From Neostapfia colusana (Eukaryota > Streptophyta > Magnoliopsida > Poales > Poaceae), in the NCBI GenBank assembly GCA_030760725.1, contig JASWHV010000016.1:12701084-12765083 (forward strand): DNA of 64,000 bases, read 5' to 3'. Shown here piece by piece: positions 21,591 to 32,619 of the stretch. A program made the translations under genes and the position numbers. Below the pieces are notes generated by a model. That model was not told where the DNA came from. It was given only the letters and a program-made list of their open reading frames with translations, and ran no database searches. The number at the start of each line of letters is the position of its first letter. Position 1 is the first letter of the stretch.

Positions 21591-24160
21591 CCTGTTTTAA
21601 TAGATAATCAGTATCCTACTCCTTAAACATCTAAAAGATATACATAATTCATGTTACTATCTAAAAGAAAACGTTACTTGTAATCACTTTCAAAATTCTT
21701 CAACATCATTATCATGTGCCCTACTCCTTAAACCAGCCCAAAGATCTTCCACCGTGACCTGTTTTGATTTTCGTTTTTGAATATCATCTGTCTCTACATC
21801 TTCAACATCTCCTACTAATTGATCGAGTCCTGCCCCAGGCTCTACGATAAAAGTGTCTGGCAACTCTTCTTCTTGGTACACTTCTTCAACGTATTCACTA
21901 TCATGGTAACCATCATCCCCAGGAGTATATAACTGCTCACGAGGATTCACCTTATATACCACCCACCAAGCACTGAGCTTTGTGCATGGATAAGGTAGAT
22001 AATACACTTGCTCCACTTGGTGTGCAAGAACAAATGTATCGTAACCTTGTAGTCGGTCCTTATGTTTGACTTCCACCATTCCAAATTGGTTTTCTCGAGC
22101 TCCATGGGTGCTATCAAACCAGTCACAGTCAAAGAAGACAACTCGAAGTGTCTTATTTCCGGTACAAGTAAATTCAATGATTTTGTTAATGATCCCATAA
22201 TAATCGGTTACATTGCCTTGACTGTCAATTGCTCTCGTCCCAACACTGAAATTTGATGTTGCCTCGAGAGGACGAAGAGTTTCAAAATGAGTTGTACGGA
22301 ATTGAAAACAATTTACGTCATATCGACCATAGCTTCGAACATTCACCAATCCATAAGATAGCTGCCGCGAATCTTTATGGACATTGTGAGTGCGGCACTT
22401 TCAAACATGATCGTAAGTTAAAATAATAATTTCTTTAATAATAGTAACTTATAGTATATAGAAGACGAGAAAGTATTACATAATCTCGAAACCAGGATAG
22501 GAAACCCGGCCTGTCGCATTCCTTCAACTTGTTCGGCCGTAGGTTGATGCCTATGTGGCCAACATTGTCTGTGGAACTTGCTGAACGTGAGAAAACAGTT
22601 TTTAGAATACATGTGTAGCAAAATATGTCGATTAGCATAAATGTAGAAGAAACACTTACTCGAAGTATTCATGCATGCCTTCTATATTTGCGTACATGTA
22701 AAGTAAAGCAGCAGTCCTGTTACGTTCGGGTAGGACGTAGGTCGTGTAGCTACCAACGGTAGTGCCTCTCGTTTGAAAAATGGAGAGGTCACTTAAAGGA
22801 GGGGCTTCGTTCACATTGTACCGCATAGCCGAAAGATTGACATTGTGTTCATCTGCAAAGTAGACACTTGAAAAGTATCCTACTTCCTTAAGAGCATATG
22901 CTTCAGCGATGCACCCTTCCATCCTTGCCCTGTTGCCAACCATTGGTTTCAGATATCGTAGCGCTCTTTCAATGTGATACATCCACCTATATTGCACAGG
23001 ACCGCCAACTTTAGCTTCGAATGGAAGATGGATAAGTAGATGTTGCATTGGATTGAAGAAACCCAGTGGAATTTTTTTATTCCATTTTACATAAAAGTAC
23101 GGGTATCTCCTTCTCTAACTTATCCATCATCCCTGTCTTGATTTCTTTAGCACAAAGCTGTCTATAGAAATAGCTGAGCTCGGCTAAAACCTTCCACACT
23201 GCATCATCTAGATAGCCACGAAACATAACAGGTAAGAGACTTTCCATGATAATGTGATAATCATGACTCTTTAACCCAATGAGGTTTCCTGTGTTCACAT
23301 TCACGGCTCGTTTCAGGCTAGCTGCGTAACCATCTGGGAATTTCAAAGTTTTCAACCATTTCATGACTTCTTTCTTTTCTTTAGATCGAAGACAGAAAGA
23401 AGCACGTGGCTTGCCACCAATTTCAGATATTTCAAGAGTTGGACGGTGACAAATGTCTGCCAAATCTAGTCTAGCTTTTATATTGTCTTTCATTTTTCTA
23501 AACATATCCATGCATGTGCTTATGATACTTTCGCTCATGATGCATCACATCAATGTTGTGTATTAGAATCAACGACTTCACATACGATAGCTCCCAAAGT
23601 CCACATATGTGAGTCCAATTGTGTTCCACGCCATAACCTACGAAATATCCAGGACGACCTTCATCTGGCACCAGTTTGTCCAACATATCAGAAATTTCTG
23701 ACCCGTTGAGACGTTTCGGTGGTCCTTTAGTGACAACGGTGTTCTTTCTAAAGACATGCCTCTGTTGCCTAAATATGTGATTCGAAGACAACCAATGTCT
23801 GTGACAATCGAAGTAAGATATCTTGCCTCCATGAGTTATTCAAAAGCAATCCGTGTCTGAGGCACATATCGGACACGTCAAACGACCGTGAGTGCTCCAT
23901 CCGGAAAACATGCCGTATGCCGGCAAATCATGGACGGACCACAAATAAGAAGCTCGAAGGTTCAATTTCTGCTTCTTGTAACTGCCGTACGTTTTGACTC
24001 CTTTCCACAACTCTTTCAATTCTTCGATCAGCGGTTTCAGCATCACGTTGAGACGTGACCCAGGATGATTAGGTCCAGGTACAACGAGGCTGAGGAACAT
24101 GAACTCATTCTTCATACACAAAGCCGGTGGCAGGTTGTAGGGAATGACAAAGACAGGCCA

Positions 24161-24165
24161 ACAGG
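24161..24165. repeat. TSD ACAGG, left of solo LTR
   Basis: A perfect direct repeat with 28431-28435. Removing the LTR and one copy restores the transposase frame across YSC-WPV. Confidence 0.9.
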
Positions 24166-27100
24166 TGAGACGGGCCCATCAACTGAGACAGGCCACTCAC
24201 CCGGGAATCGCATTGGGTGGTGCCGTGTTGTGCGGCACTCCACAGCACACATACAAAGAACAATGTATTACATAAAACAATAGCGGAAGCTTACAAAGTT
24301 TTCTTTGTAAATAATTTATATCAAATAGCTACAGCGGAAGTCTATAACAACTCACGTCGGATATCTAAAGAGCATTCGATATGAAGTCCAGCTCGCAGAC
24401 TCCTCTCGCTAGCAACACAAAGACAACAGCAGCGGTTGAGTCCTCCCTGTGTTAAACGACTCGGAAGTCTCCGAGTCTCACTGGACAACCTTCTGTTTAG
24501 CATCGATGTTAACCTGCAAAACCACTTATATAGTAAGCGTGAGCACATAGGCTCAGCAAGTCTGACCCGTCTCTCCTAAACAAGAAACTCTACATGCACG
24601 ACGGTTGCAATTGGGTTGGTTAGATTTGCATAAAGGTCTCGCCTAAAGTTGATCCTTAACTTTCGGATTTTAAGCCTTATTGTGCGGACCTTGATCCAAA
24701 AAGCATCGCAACTCCACAATCAAACAAGAAACGCTTTGTTGCACTGCTCCTTGCACAAAGTGAAAGTAAAGTTTAATGAGCCTATCTCTAAATCAATCAT
24801 GGTTGAAATACAAATTACATCACAGTCTTATCAAGTTCAAAAGATAAACAATTTCAGTTCTTACTACGTCAAGACACAGTGGGCAAGTATGCTCATATGA
24901 CCGCGAGCAACGGTGATTCGAATCAGTACACGCCCGGACTACACGATACGTACACCTGTACTCCGAGTTGCCGGCAGCAACCTCGACTGACGTTGTACGC
25001 GGCCACCTTTCCCACGATCTTCCACATTGGACGCAGTCCAACTGCCCCGAGTATGCAAGCTCCCTCAAGGTACATACCCACAGTGGTATGTTCTTAAGCG
25101 AGTTACCTCCTGCTACCCTGACGCCGAAAGCCTAAAGCAGTTGGAAAAGTTCCACTATGGATCTCCCAAGGTACATCGGTTTCCTGGGTCCCATATAGCC
25201 AGTATGCGCCCGGTACACAACTCAAACTTGTCCAACAGGGCCAAGCACGGACGGGCCTTAACCGACACAGGCAGGGCTATGCACGCACGGCCTGCAACCT
25301 GCTGCATCTAATCCTCCCTGCCCGGTCTCCATTTCTTAGGTGTGAACTTTCCTCATCTTTTCTAATTCGGACCCGTTCCGAGTAAACCAGCCCTAAACTC
25401 GCGAGTAGCTTCCAACTACTCGACTTCTACCGGACCTTTCCTACTAACATTTAGCGTAGCCAAATCTACTCGAGGAGGTGCTATTCTACCCTTTCCCTCT
25501 TAGGTGTTTCTGGTCATGCAAGTGGGGTTTTCAATATCATCTAGACTTAATGCAATCAATGATGCAAAGCTATGATCTCTACAAATGAAAATGCTTTATA
25601 AAACTGTTCAAATGCAAACCGGGGCTTGCCTGTTTTGCAGGTGACTAAGGTTACAATCAGTTAGTGATGATCACTTGTAGCTTGATCACTTGCCTCCCCT
25701 TCCTTCTTGATCTTCACTTTAAGTCCTTCTCCCTCCTTCACGTATATGCTACACAATATGATCATGCATATGTATTTAATTGAAAAGCTTTTGCTAATAA
25801 GATCTAATGACAGTTTTAAAACTGGAACTCTGTTCAAGAATTTAAAAGGACACTGGTGCTAGTGGTTTGGGCTGGGTTTAAACCCTATGATCAAATGTTG
25901 AGCGCTTTTCCCACTTAAGTGTTCATCACCTTAAGAGATTACACATGACAGTGGTGATCCAGAGCTCCAATGGAGCTGGGAATTGTCATGTGAGTTCCTT
26001 GTCACAAGAAAGTCCTCTGGACCAAAATTTAGCACTTCTCATGGAGTGGTTTATTCAGAATAATTCTCTAAGTGTTTAGTCAAAGATGAATTAATTCTGA
26101 GGTAACACCCATGTTCATGTCAAACTCAGTGAACCAAAATTTCAATTATAGTTCATAGAGTCTACATGAATTTTCCAGGATTTTTGGAGCCATGAATTGC
26201 CCAAAACGGAATTTACAAGTTTTGGAAATTCTCTGAAAATGTTTTCTGTATTCATTTGAACACAGTGACTTACAATCTGAATTGTCCTGACCAAATCAAC
26301 TCCAAATGAGCTGAAACTTTTACAGGAGTCTAAGAACACCTTAAAGAATATTCTGGCAAAATTTGAGGATTTTTGGATGAACCAAACACCCTCTAAAATT
26401 CTTTTGCTGAAAAGCTTTAAAGAATTTTCCAGGATTAAATAAAGACTTCCATACAAATTGGGTTGCATATTTGGATAGAGTTTGTCAATCTGAATCTAAC
26501 CTCCATTTGAATCACTAAATTTGGAGGTTCCTAGGAAATGTTATGCTCTTCTAAAGTTTGGGGGAAAATCTGGAATTTGAATAAATCCGTGAAATGTTTA
26601 AACCTGACTGTGGGACCAAGGTACACGTGTCGGTTACCGGGAGCGCGCCACACGGGCTACAGAATCGTTTTCCCGTGCTGTCACAGCCGATCCCGTGCCA
26701 CATAGTATCCGGCCCCCTCTCTCAAGTCGCTGACAGGCGGGACCGGCGAGGTCGTCTTCAACCTCTCACTCCCGCGCGACACCGCCATCGGGCTCGCCGG
26801 AGTTCATCAATTCTCGTCACTCCGACCAAATCTTGAGTTGTTACTCGCCACCAGGCCCTATTTTTCCCCGAGGAATATGATGGTGTGATTTCCCCGAGCT
26901 GGCAGGGCCCCCAAACTAGCCCGCGACGGCGCAAAGGTTCGGATGAAGTCCGGCGATGTCGCCCCGACGCCCTAAGCCTTCCAAGCTTCGGTTTCCAAGC
27001 TCTGGAGCACCGGCGGACGCTAGGGATCATCGACATGGGAATGAAACAGCTCGGAAATGCCTCTAACTTAGGGTTCACCGTGCACCCGCACCTTTCCGCC

Positions 27101-28430
27101 ATAGCTGTCGTCGTAAAGACCGGAAATACGTCGTGCACAGTGTGTTTCATGCGGGGTTTCAAAAGCAAACTGGTGCGCCCTCACGTCTAGCACTCGTGTG
27201 TGAAGTTTCGTGTATCTAGACCATGATCAATTAGGAATTTCTCGGAAACGTACCAGAAGGTCGGTTTGCACCGATCGGGAGAAATTCTCGAAATTCCCTG
27301 CCGACGATCCACGGTTGATCCTGAGCTTTGGGGTGAGTTGCCTGGACGTCGCGCGCGCCCAGAGATGGCCTAGCTCGGCCGTGACAGTCCGCGGTTGAAG
27401 CTGCCCACGAGAGCACTTGCTCTCGGTTCTATGGTAGCTGCCGTGGGAACTTGCCGTTCTCGGTGCAGAGAGCGCGAACCCGCTCAGTGATGGCTCGAGG
27501 ATGTCGTGGGAGGTATGGTGGTATGGTTTTGCTGCTCAGAGGCGCTGCTCACTCGAACTGCCCGAGCTCCCAAGTGATCGAAGAAGGGCGGCCGCGTTTC
27601 TGTCTCTCGGTGCGAGGGAGAGAAGAGGGACTCGGCTTTGGTTCCGTGAGCGATAAGGGTGTGGCCGAGGTGATGAGAACCGGGAGGAGCAGCTCGCCAG
27701 CACACGTTCGGCAGAGGAACATCGGTTCCTGGGGAGGACTCGGTGTCGCACGGTGAGGGATCGGGTCTGCTGTTGCTTCGCGTGGGAGGAAAGCAAATGG
27801 AGACTGTGTACTGAAGATCTTTTGCAATATTCAGTCCCCTCAATGACATGTGGGTCCCACAGATCAGTCCCCCTTTATCTCTCTCAAAATATCTCCCAAG
27901 TTTGAATATTGAGTGAATTCAATTGTGGGAATTCAAATCTGATATGCATTTGGATAATTGGGCAAGTTTCACCCAAATTCAAACATGCATTTGAATTCTT
28001 TGCTATTTAAAGTCCATTTTGGAAAATGGGTTGCAATTCATTTCCATAAATCATGAAACTTTGCACACCCCCTAATTTGCACCCAAGGAACTCAAATATG
28101 AAATCTGATTTTAAAGTTGACTGCTGCAAATGAGATTTTCAGCACAACAGTTTTGAATTCCATTGTGTTGCTCTCATTTGAATTTTGAGTTTGAACAAGT
28201 TGTTCCAAATCTGATTTTTGTTTTCTCACACATATGGGAACTTCCCATCTTGGTTTTAGACCCCTCTAGGGTTCCAAGTTCTCAAATAAACATTTGACTT
28301 GTGTGAAGAAAGCCCTCATGTGTGTCATCACATGTGGGGAAAAGTTTTAACAAGTCCCAAATTTCACTCATATGAAACAAACTTTTGCAAACCAGAGTCT
28401 CTTTGTATTCATATTTTTGGGACCTTTACA
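24166..28430 (-). mobile_element. Solo LTR of the TK family (4265 bp)
   Basis: In element orientation it starts TGTAAAGGTCCC at 28430 and ends CCCGTCTCA at 24166, with 5-bp TSDs ACAGG on both sides. It has no primer site, polypurine tract or coding region. The organisation matches the TK1 and TK3 LTRs: a GCGGAAG block near the 3' end, blocks of AACTACTCGACTT (25430), an AAAATTT/GAATTTG-rich section, a GC-rich middle (about 26590-27780) and a TGTAA start. The ORF-like stretches in the GC-rich part are not conserved between copies. Confidence 0.88.
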
Positions 28431-29699
28431 ACAGGAGTATGGCGTGGCATTTGTACTGAACGGTGAGAATCCGTCTGTCGCTAACCCGATGCGAAAATTT
28501 CTCGCATCACGAGAAAATTCTGGATCGAAACGGTCTAGTGCTTTCCATGCATCACCATCGGACAGATGCGTCAAGAATTCTTTGTTCTCACGTTTACCTT
28601 CTTTGTGCCATCTCATGTGTCTAGCAGTTCTTTTTGAAAGAAACAACCGCTTCAATCGAGGTGTCACAGGTAAGTAACGAAGCTGCTTATGTGCGACATC
28701 CGTCATCACATTATCGCCATCGTCATTAACAACTTCGACATACGTTGGTTTACCACATTTCAAGCACATGTTCTCATTGGCGTGCTCTTTCTAGAATAGT
28801 AAGCAGTTGTCTGGGCACACATCGATTTTCTCATAATTCATACCAAAACCAGATATCCGGATGTTCGACTGATACATATCTTTAGGTGCTTTGTGAGGTT
28901 GTGGAAGGATATCGCATATCATTTTCATGATATCATTGTAGCAGTTGATAGAAAAAAATACTTAGACTTAATTGCCATAAATCTGGTCCAAAAAGCAAGG
29001 ACGGTCACATCCGTGTGTTGATGCAACGGCTGTTGAGATTTCTTGAGCTCCTCAAAGAAATCGTCCGCCTCCTTTGTAAGAGGATCCTCCACTTCCAGAG
29101 CTTCTAGCATCTCATCCATCCTATCAACCCCCGTTATATCATCATCCTCATCCACTTCTACTATGTCTTGAGGTTTAGTCTCGCCGTGGAAGGTCCACAC
29201 CTCATAACTTGGTGTGAAACCGTTTCGACATAAGTGAAACGATAGTTCCAATCTGCTCAAAAACTTGGTGTTCCGGCATTTCGTGCATGGGGACCGCACC
29301 TTATCATCAGTTGACAATGAAAATGCTCAATCCAATAATTTATCTAACTTGATGTACCACTCATCCGAGTGACCACCAGTTCTGCTCTTCCAGCCAGTAT
29401 ACATCCAACTGCGGTCTTCACCCATGTTTGACTCTGCAGTTTAAAGCCGAAGAAATTATCGTTAATATATGCAGGATTTATCCTGCTTCTAACGAGACAC
29501 AATACCTAAACACCAACAAAATTTTGGCAGCATAACCTCGCTTGTTTTACACTGCACCCCCCAAAAATGGTGCAGTTCTTCAAGCTTTGGGGTCAACTGT
29601 CCAACAACAAGGGAGGAGGAATGAACGGGAGGAGGCGAGGAAATAACGAAAGAGGAGGAATGAACGGGAGAAAACCACCCGTCGGAGCCCGCCATCCAT

Positions 29700-30030
29700 G
29701 CGCAGTAGCTTGTCGTAAATAATGACATATTGGGGATGAACGACGGTTACCATCACCAATTATGGCTTGGAAACTTTATTTGCGACGGTTACCACTCACC
29801 GGGGCCGCTGCCACGTAGTCGTGAGCGGCCTCGGGGTGAGTGAGTCAGGGCCGGGTATATCCCGTTTAGGGTTGGCCGTCACAATTTATTTTACTTGCGA
29901 CGGCTTTTTCTTTGGCCGTCACAATTTATTTTACTTGCGACGTTTTTTTCTTTGGCCGTCGCAAATAGGACTTTATTTCAACGATTATTTAATTTGCGAC
30001 GGCCCTAAGTCTGGTCATCGCAAATCAATC
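29700..30030. repeat. CACTA3 right-side internal motif block
   Basis: TTTGCGACGG, TTGCGACGG and CCGTCGCAAAT occur several times between the transposase start and the GC-rich array. Motifs of the same kind flank that array on the other side at 31660-31915, so they form the right subterminal zone of the element. Confidence 0.75.
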
Positions 30031-31640
30031 TAATTACCAAATTAAACTATAAACACCCTAATTACCTAACTAACTATAAAAAACAATCTAATTACCAAAT
30101 GCATGTACATGGAGGAGATTATCGAGAGGTGGCGATGGCGGCGGGCGCGGCGGGGCGCAGCGGCGGGAGGCAGGAGGCGGGGGAGGCGAGGCGCGGTGGC
30201 GGGAGGCAGGGGCGGCGGGGCGCGGCGGCGGGAGGCGGGAGGCGGCGGGAGGGAGGAGGCGAGAGGCGGGAGGCGCGTGTGGCGGGAGGCGCGCGCGGCG
30301 GAAGGCGGCGCGGCGGTGGTGGGAGGCGGGCGCGGCGGCGACGGGAGGCGGCCGCGGCGGAGCGCAGCGGCGGGAGGCGGGGCGCGGTGGCGGGAGGCGG
30401 AGGCGATGGGAGGGAGGAGGCGCGTGTGGCGGGAGGCGCGCGCGGCGGAAGGCGGCACGGCGGGGCGCGGCGGGCTGGTCGTCGCAATTAACTAGGGACA
30501 ACCGGCCCGCCGCGCCACCTTTTACCGCAAATCAAACTGATTACGAAGTTAAACTATAAACACCCTAGTTAATTGGCAAATTAAACTACAACTACAAAAC
30601 TATAAACTAACTACAAAAAAACAATTTAATTGCCAAATTAATTACAAATTACTCTAAAACAATATTCAATTAACTCTACTCTAACTAAATCTAACTAACA
30701 ACAAGAAAAAATTAAGAAAATGCATGAACATTGGTTACCGAGAGGCGCAGAGCGCCGGAGGCGGGAGGCTGGGGCGGCCGGGCGTGGGAGCCGGGAGGCA
30801 GGGGGCGGCCGGGCGCCGGAGCAGGGAGGCGGCGGGTGGCCGGGCGCTGGAGCCGGGAGGCGGCGGGTGGCCGGGCGCCGGACCCGGGAGGCGGCCGGGC
30901 GCGGCAGGCGGCCGGGAGGCGGGCGGCGGGCGGAGGGGCGCGGTGGCTGGAGGCGGCGTGCGCGCGGCGGGGCGCGGTGGCAGGAGGCAGTGCACGCGCG
31001 GCGGGAGGTGAAGCGGCGGTGCGCGGAGGGGCGGTTCGTCGCAAATCAATTAACTATAAAAACAAATTAAACTATGACCAGCTAATTACCAAACTAACTA
31101 TAAAAAACAATTTAATTGCTAAATTAATTGCATATTACTCTAAAATAAATTGAATTAACTATACTCTATCCTAATCTAACAAATAACAAGAAAAAAAATG
31201 AAAAATGCATTTAGATGGAGGAGTTTACCGAGAGGCGGTGATGGCGGCGGGCGCGGCGGCGACAGCGGCGGGCGCAGCGGGAGGCTGCAGGAGGCAGCAT
31301 GCATGACGGGAGACGGCGACGGCGGCGGGCGCGGCGGGAGGCTGCGGGAGGCGGCGTGCGCAGCGCGACAGCGAGAGGCAGCAGGAGCAGCGGGGCGCGG
31401 CAGCGGGCTGCGGGCCGAAAATTGGAGGCGGGGGCGGCCAGACGCAGGCGGCGAGAGCCGGGCGGCGGCCGGTGGGAGGCGGCCGGCGGGCGGTGGCGCG
31501 CTGCGGTGGCGGCAGGAGCCGAGCGGGCGGCCAATGGAGGCAGGCGCGGAGTGCGTGGCGGCCGCGGCAGCGGCGCGGCACGGGCACGGGAGGCGGCGGC
31601 GCGGCACGGTGCGGCGGCGATAACAATTGTGTGAGTCGGG
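30005..31640. repeat. Three tandem AT-rich/GC-rich modules in CACTA3
   Basis: Three direct modules of about 510-600 bp start near 30005, 30528 and 31038. Each opens with GCAAATCAA and an AACTATAAA/AATTACCAAAT-rich stretch, passes a conserved ATGCAT near 30100, 30722 and 31206 and a TTACCGAGAGGCG-like block, and ends in a GGCGGGAGGCGG-type array (30120-30490, 30745-31040, 31225-31620). The GC-rich arrays give ORFs of 100-140 residues in most frames on both strands with Arg/Gly/Ala or Pro/Arg composition, as expected for low-complexity GC repeats, so they are not called genes. Confidence 0.8.
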
Positions 31641-31659
31641 AGGTGCTCAGTCGACTATA

Positions 31660-31915
31660 TCGGGGTCATTTGCGACGGGTTCCTTAATTGCGACGGCATT
31701 TCCTTCGGCCGTCGCAAACAAGCTTTTAATTGCGACGGTTGCTTAATTTACGGCGGCCACATGTCTGGCCGTCGCAAATTAATGCTACTTGTGATGGTTA
31801 CAGTCGTAGCCGTCGCAAATAGGGTACTATTTGCGACGGCCTAGGGTTAGCCGTCGCAATTTACTTTATTTGCGACGGTGTCCCGTCGCAAATAATTCTA
31901 GCTGTCACAAATGAT
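31660..31915. repeat. CACTA3 right subterminal repeats
   Basis: TTGCGACGG/CCGTCGCAAA motifs recur about every 20-30 bp in alternating orientation up to the TIR. Confidence 0.85.
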
Positions 31916-31931
31916 CGGGTTTCCTGTAGTG

Positions 31932-32176
31932 TCTCTAATGATTCTCAAACACTCTAAAAGAGGAGACCCTGTACACAACTAGAAAATGTGAAACTCAATA
32001 GAAAAATTATATTTTCTACTCTTGCAAGTCTTCTTCTTTTCCTTTTTGCTTCTTGAGAGATCCACATTCATTCCTTTTGATAAGGACCTGTGCTCATACT
32101 CAGTAAAACTCATTAGTATCTTAATTGTCGTCATCAATCATCCAAAACCCACAGGGATTACGTAGATGCACTTTCA
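31932..32176 (-). mobile_element. 3' LTR of the SIRE Copia, proximal 245 bp
   Basis: It continues the LTR that CACTA3 splits: TCTCTAATGATTCTC here matches the 5' LTR at about 45796. It ends at TGAAAGTGCATCTAC (minus-strand start, 32176). A polypurine tract adjoins it. Confidence 0.9.
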
Positions 32177-32177
32177 A

Positions 32178-32191
32178 TCTCTCCCTTTTTC
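32178..32191 (-). promoter_or_regulatory. Polypurine tract of the SIRE Copia
   Basis: The minus strand reads AAAAAGGGAGAGAT immediately before the 3' LTR start at 32176, the expected place for plus-strand priming. Confidence 0.7.
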
Positions 32192-32619
32192 GTGATTGAT
32201 GACAACACATTAAGACTCTCGATAAATGGATATAATAGTTTGTTTTCATAATACATGTGTGTATGGTTCACTCCCCCTAAATGTGTGCACAAGAGTTTGT
32301 CAAGAAAAATATGCACATGAATGAGTTCTTTGGGGATTTCATACATACATGTGTTATGGTGGGGTGTATAAGTGTTATGTGATAAAATGAGTTTTAAATG
32401 CATTGAGGGAAGTATAAATAACATCTAACAACAAGATCATCTCAATATGGCATCGTATGAAGACATAAAGTGGCATAGTCATTGCAGAATAACATAACGT
32501 TGCATAGTGGCATAGTTATTACAAACCAAGACAAGGCAATTAAAGAGCTAGACTACTCCCCCTTGTTCTCTCCCCCTTTGGCATCAAAGCACCAAAAAGG
32601 GAAAGAAAGAGAGAAGGGC

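Larger units (their letters stand above)
21690..29425 (-). pseudogene. CACTA3 TNP2 transposase, disrupted
   Basis: The start at 29425 gives MGEDRSWMYTGW, the transposase-associated domain with CTKCRN and a GFTPSYEVWTFHGE-like end. The core follows: CLKCGKP near 28750, then RLKRLF, MRWHKEG, DPEFSRDARN and TDGFSPF, ending YSC at 28431. The solo LTR interrupts, and WPVFVIPYNLPP resumes at 24165. Next come GPNHPGSR, SVHDLPAYGMFSGWSTHG, NIDVMHHERK, DUF4218 (KSHDYHIIMESLLPVMFRG, 23260), a GFLSWFRDYV block (22480) and DUF4216 (22349-21690: GYDTFVLAHQVEQVYYL, SAWWVVYKVNPRE). Besides the insert, stops near 29320, 28790 and 23833 and a frameshift near 23535 disable it. It is the DDE-type transposase for the CACTA group. 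Confidence 0.85.
18544..31931 (-). mobile_element. CACTA3, En/Spm-like transposon with nested solo LTR
   Basis: The TIRs are CACTTCAGGAATCCC at 18544 and CACTACAGGAAACCC read inward from 31931 (13 of 15 identical). The flanks are GCT and TCT; the uninterrupted LTR copy at 45790 has GCTCTCTAATG, so the original TSD was TCT and one copy has mutated. Subterminal TTTGCGACGG repeats lie at both ends. The minus strand carries a TNP2 transposase (29425 to 21690) and a second PF03004-like gene (21590 to 19103). Without the solo LTR the element is about 9.1 kb. Confidence 0.92.

Noticed and set aside
26594..27849. Several ORFs in the GC-rich middle of the TK solo LTR
   Set aside because: They overlap on both strands, are not shared with the TK1 or TK3 LTRs and sit inside a TSD-flanked LTR.
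30066..31634. Long ORFs of 95-143 codons on both strands
   Set aside because: They lie in GGCGGGAGGCGG-type low-complexity DNA, are open in most frames at once and encode only Arg/Gly/Ala or Pro/Arg runs.
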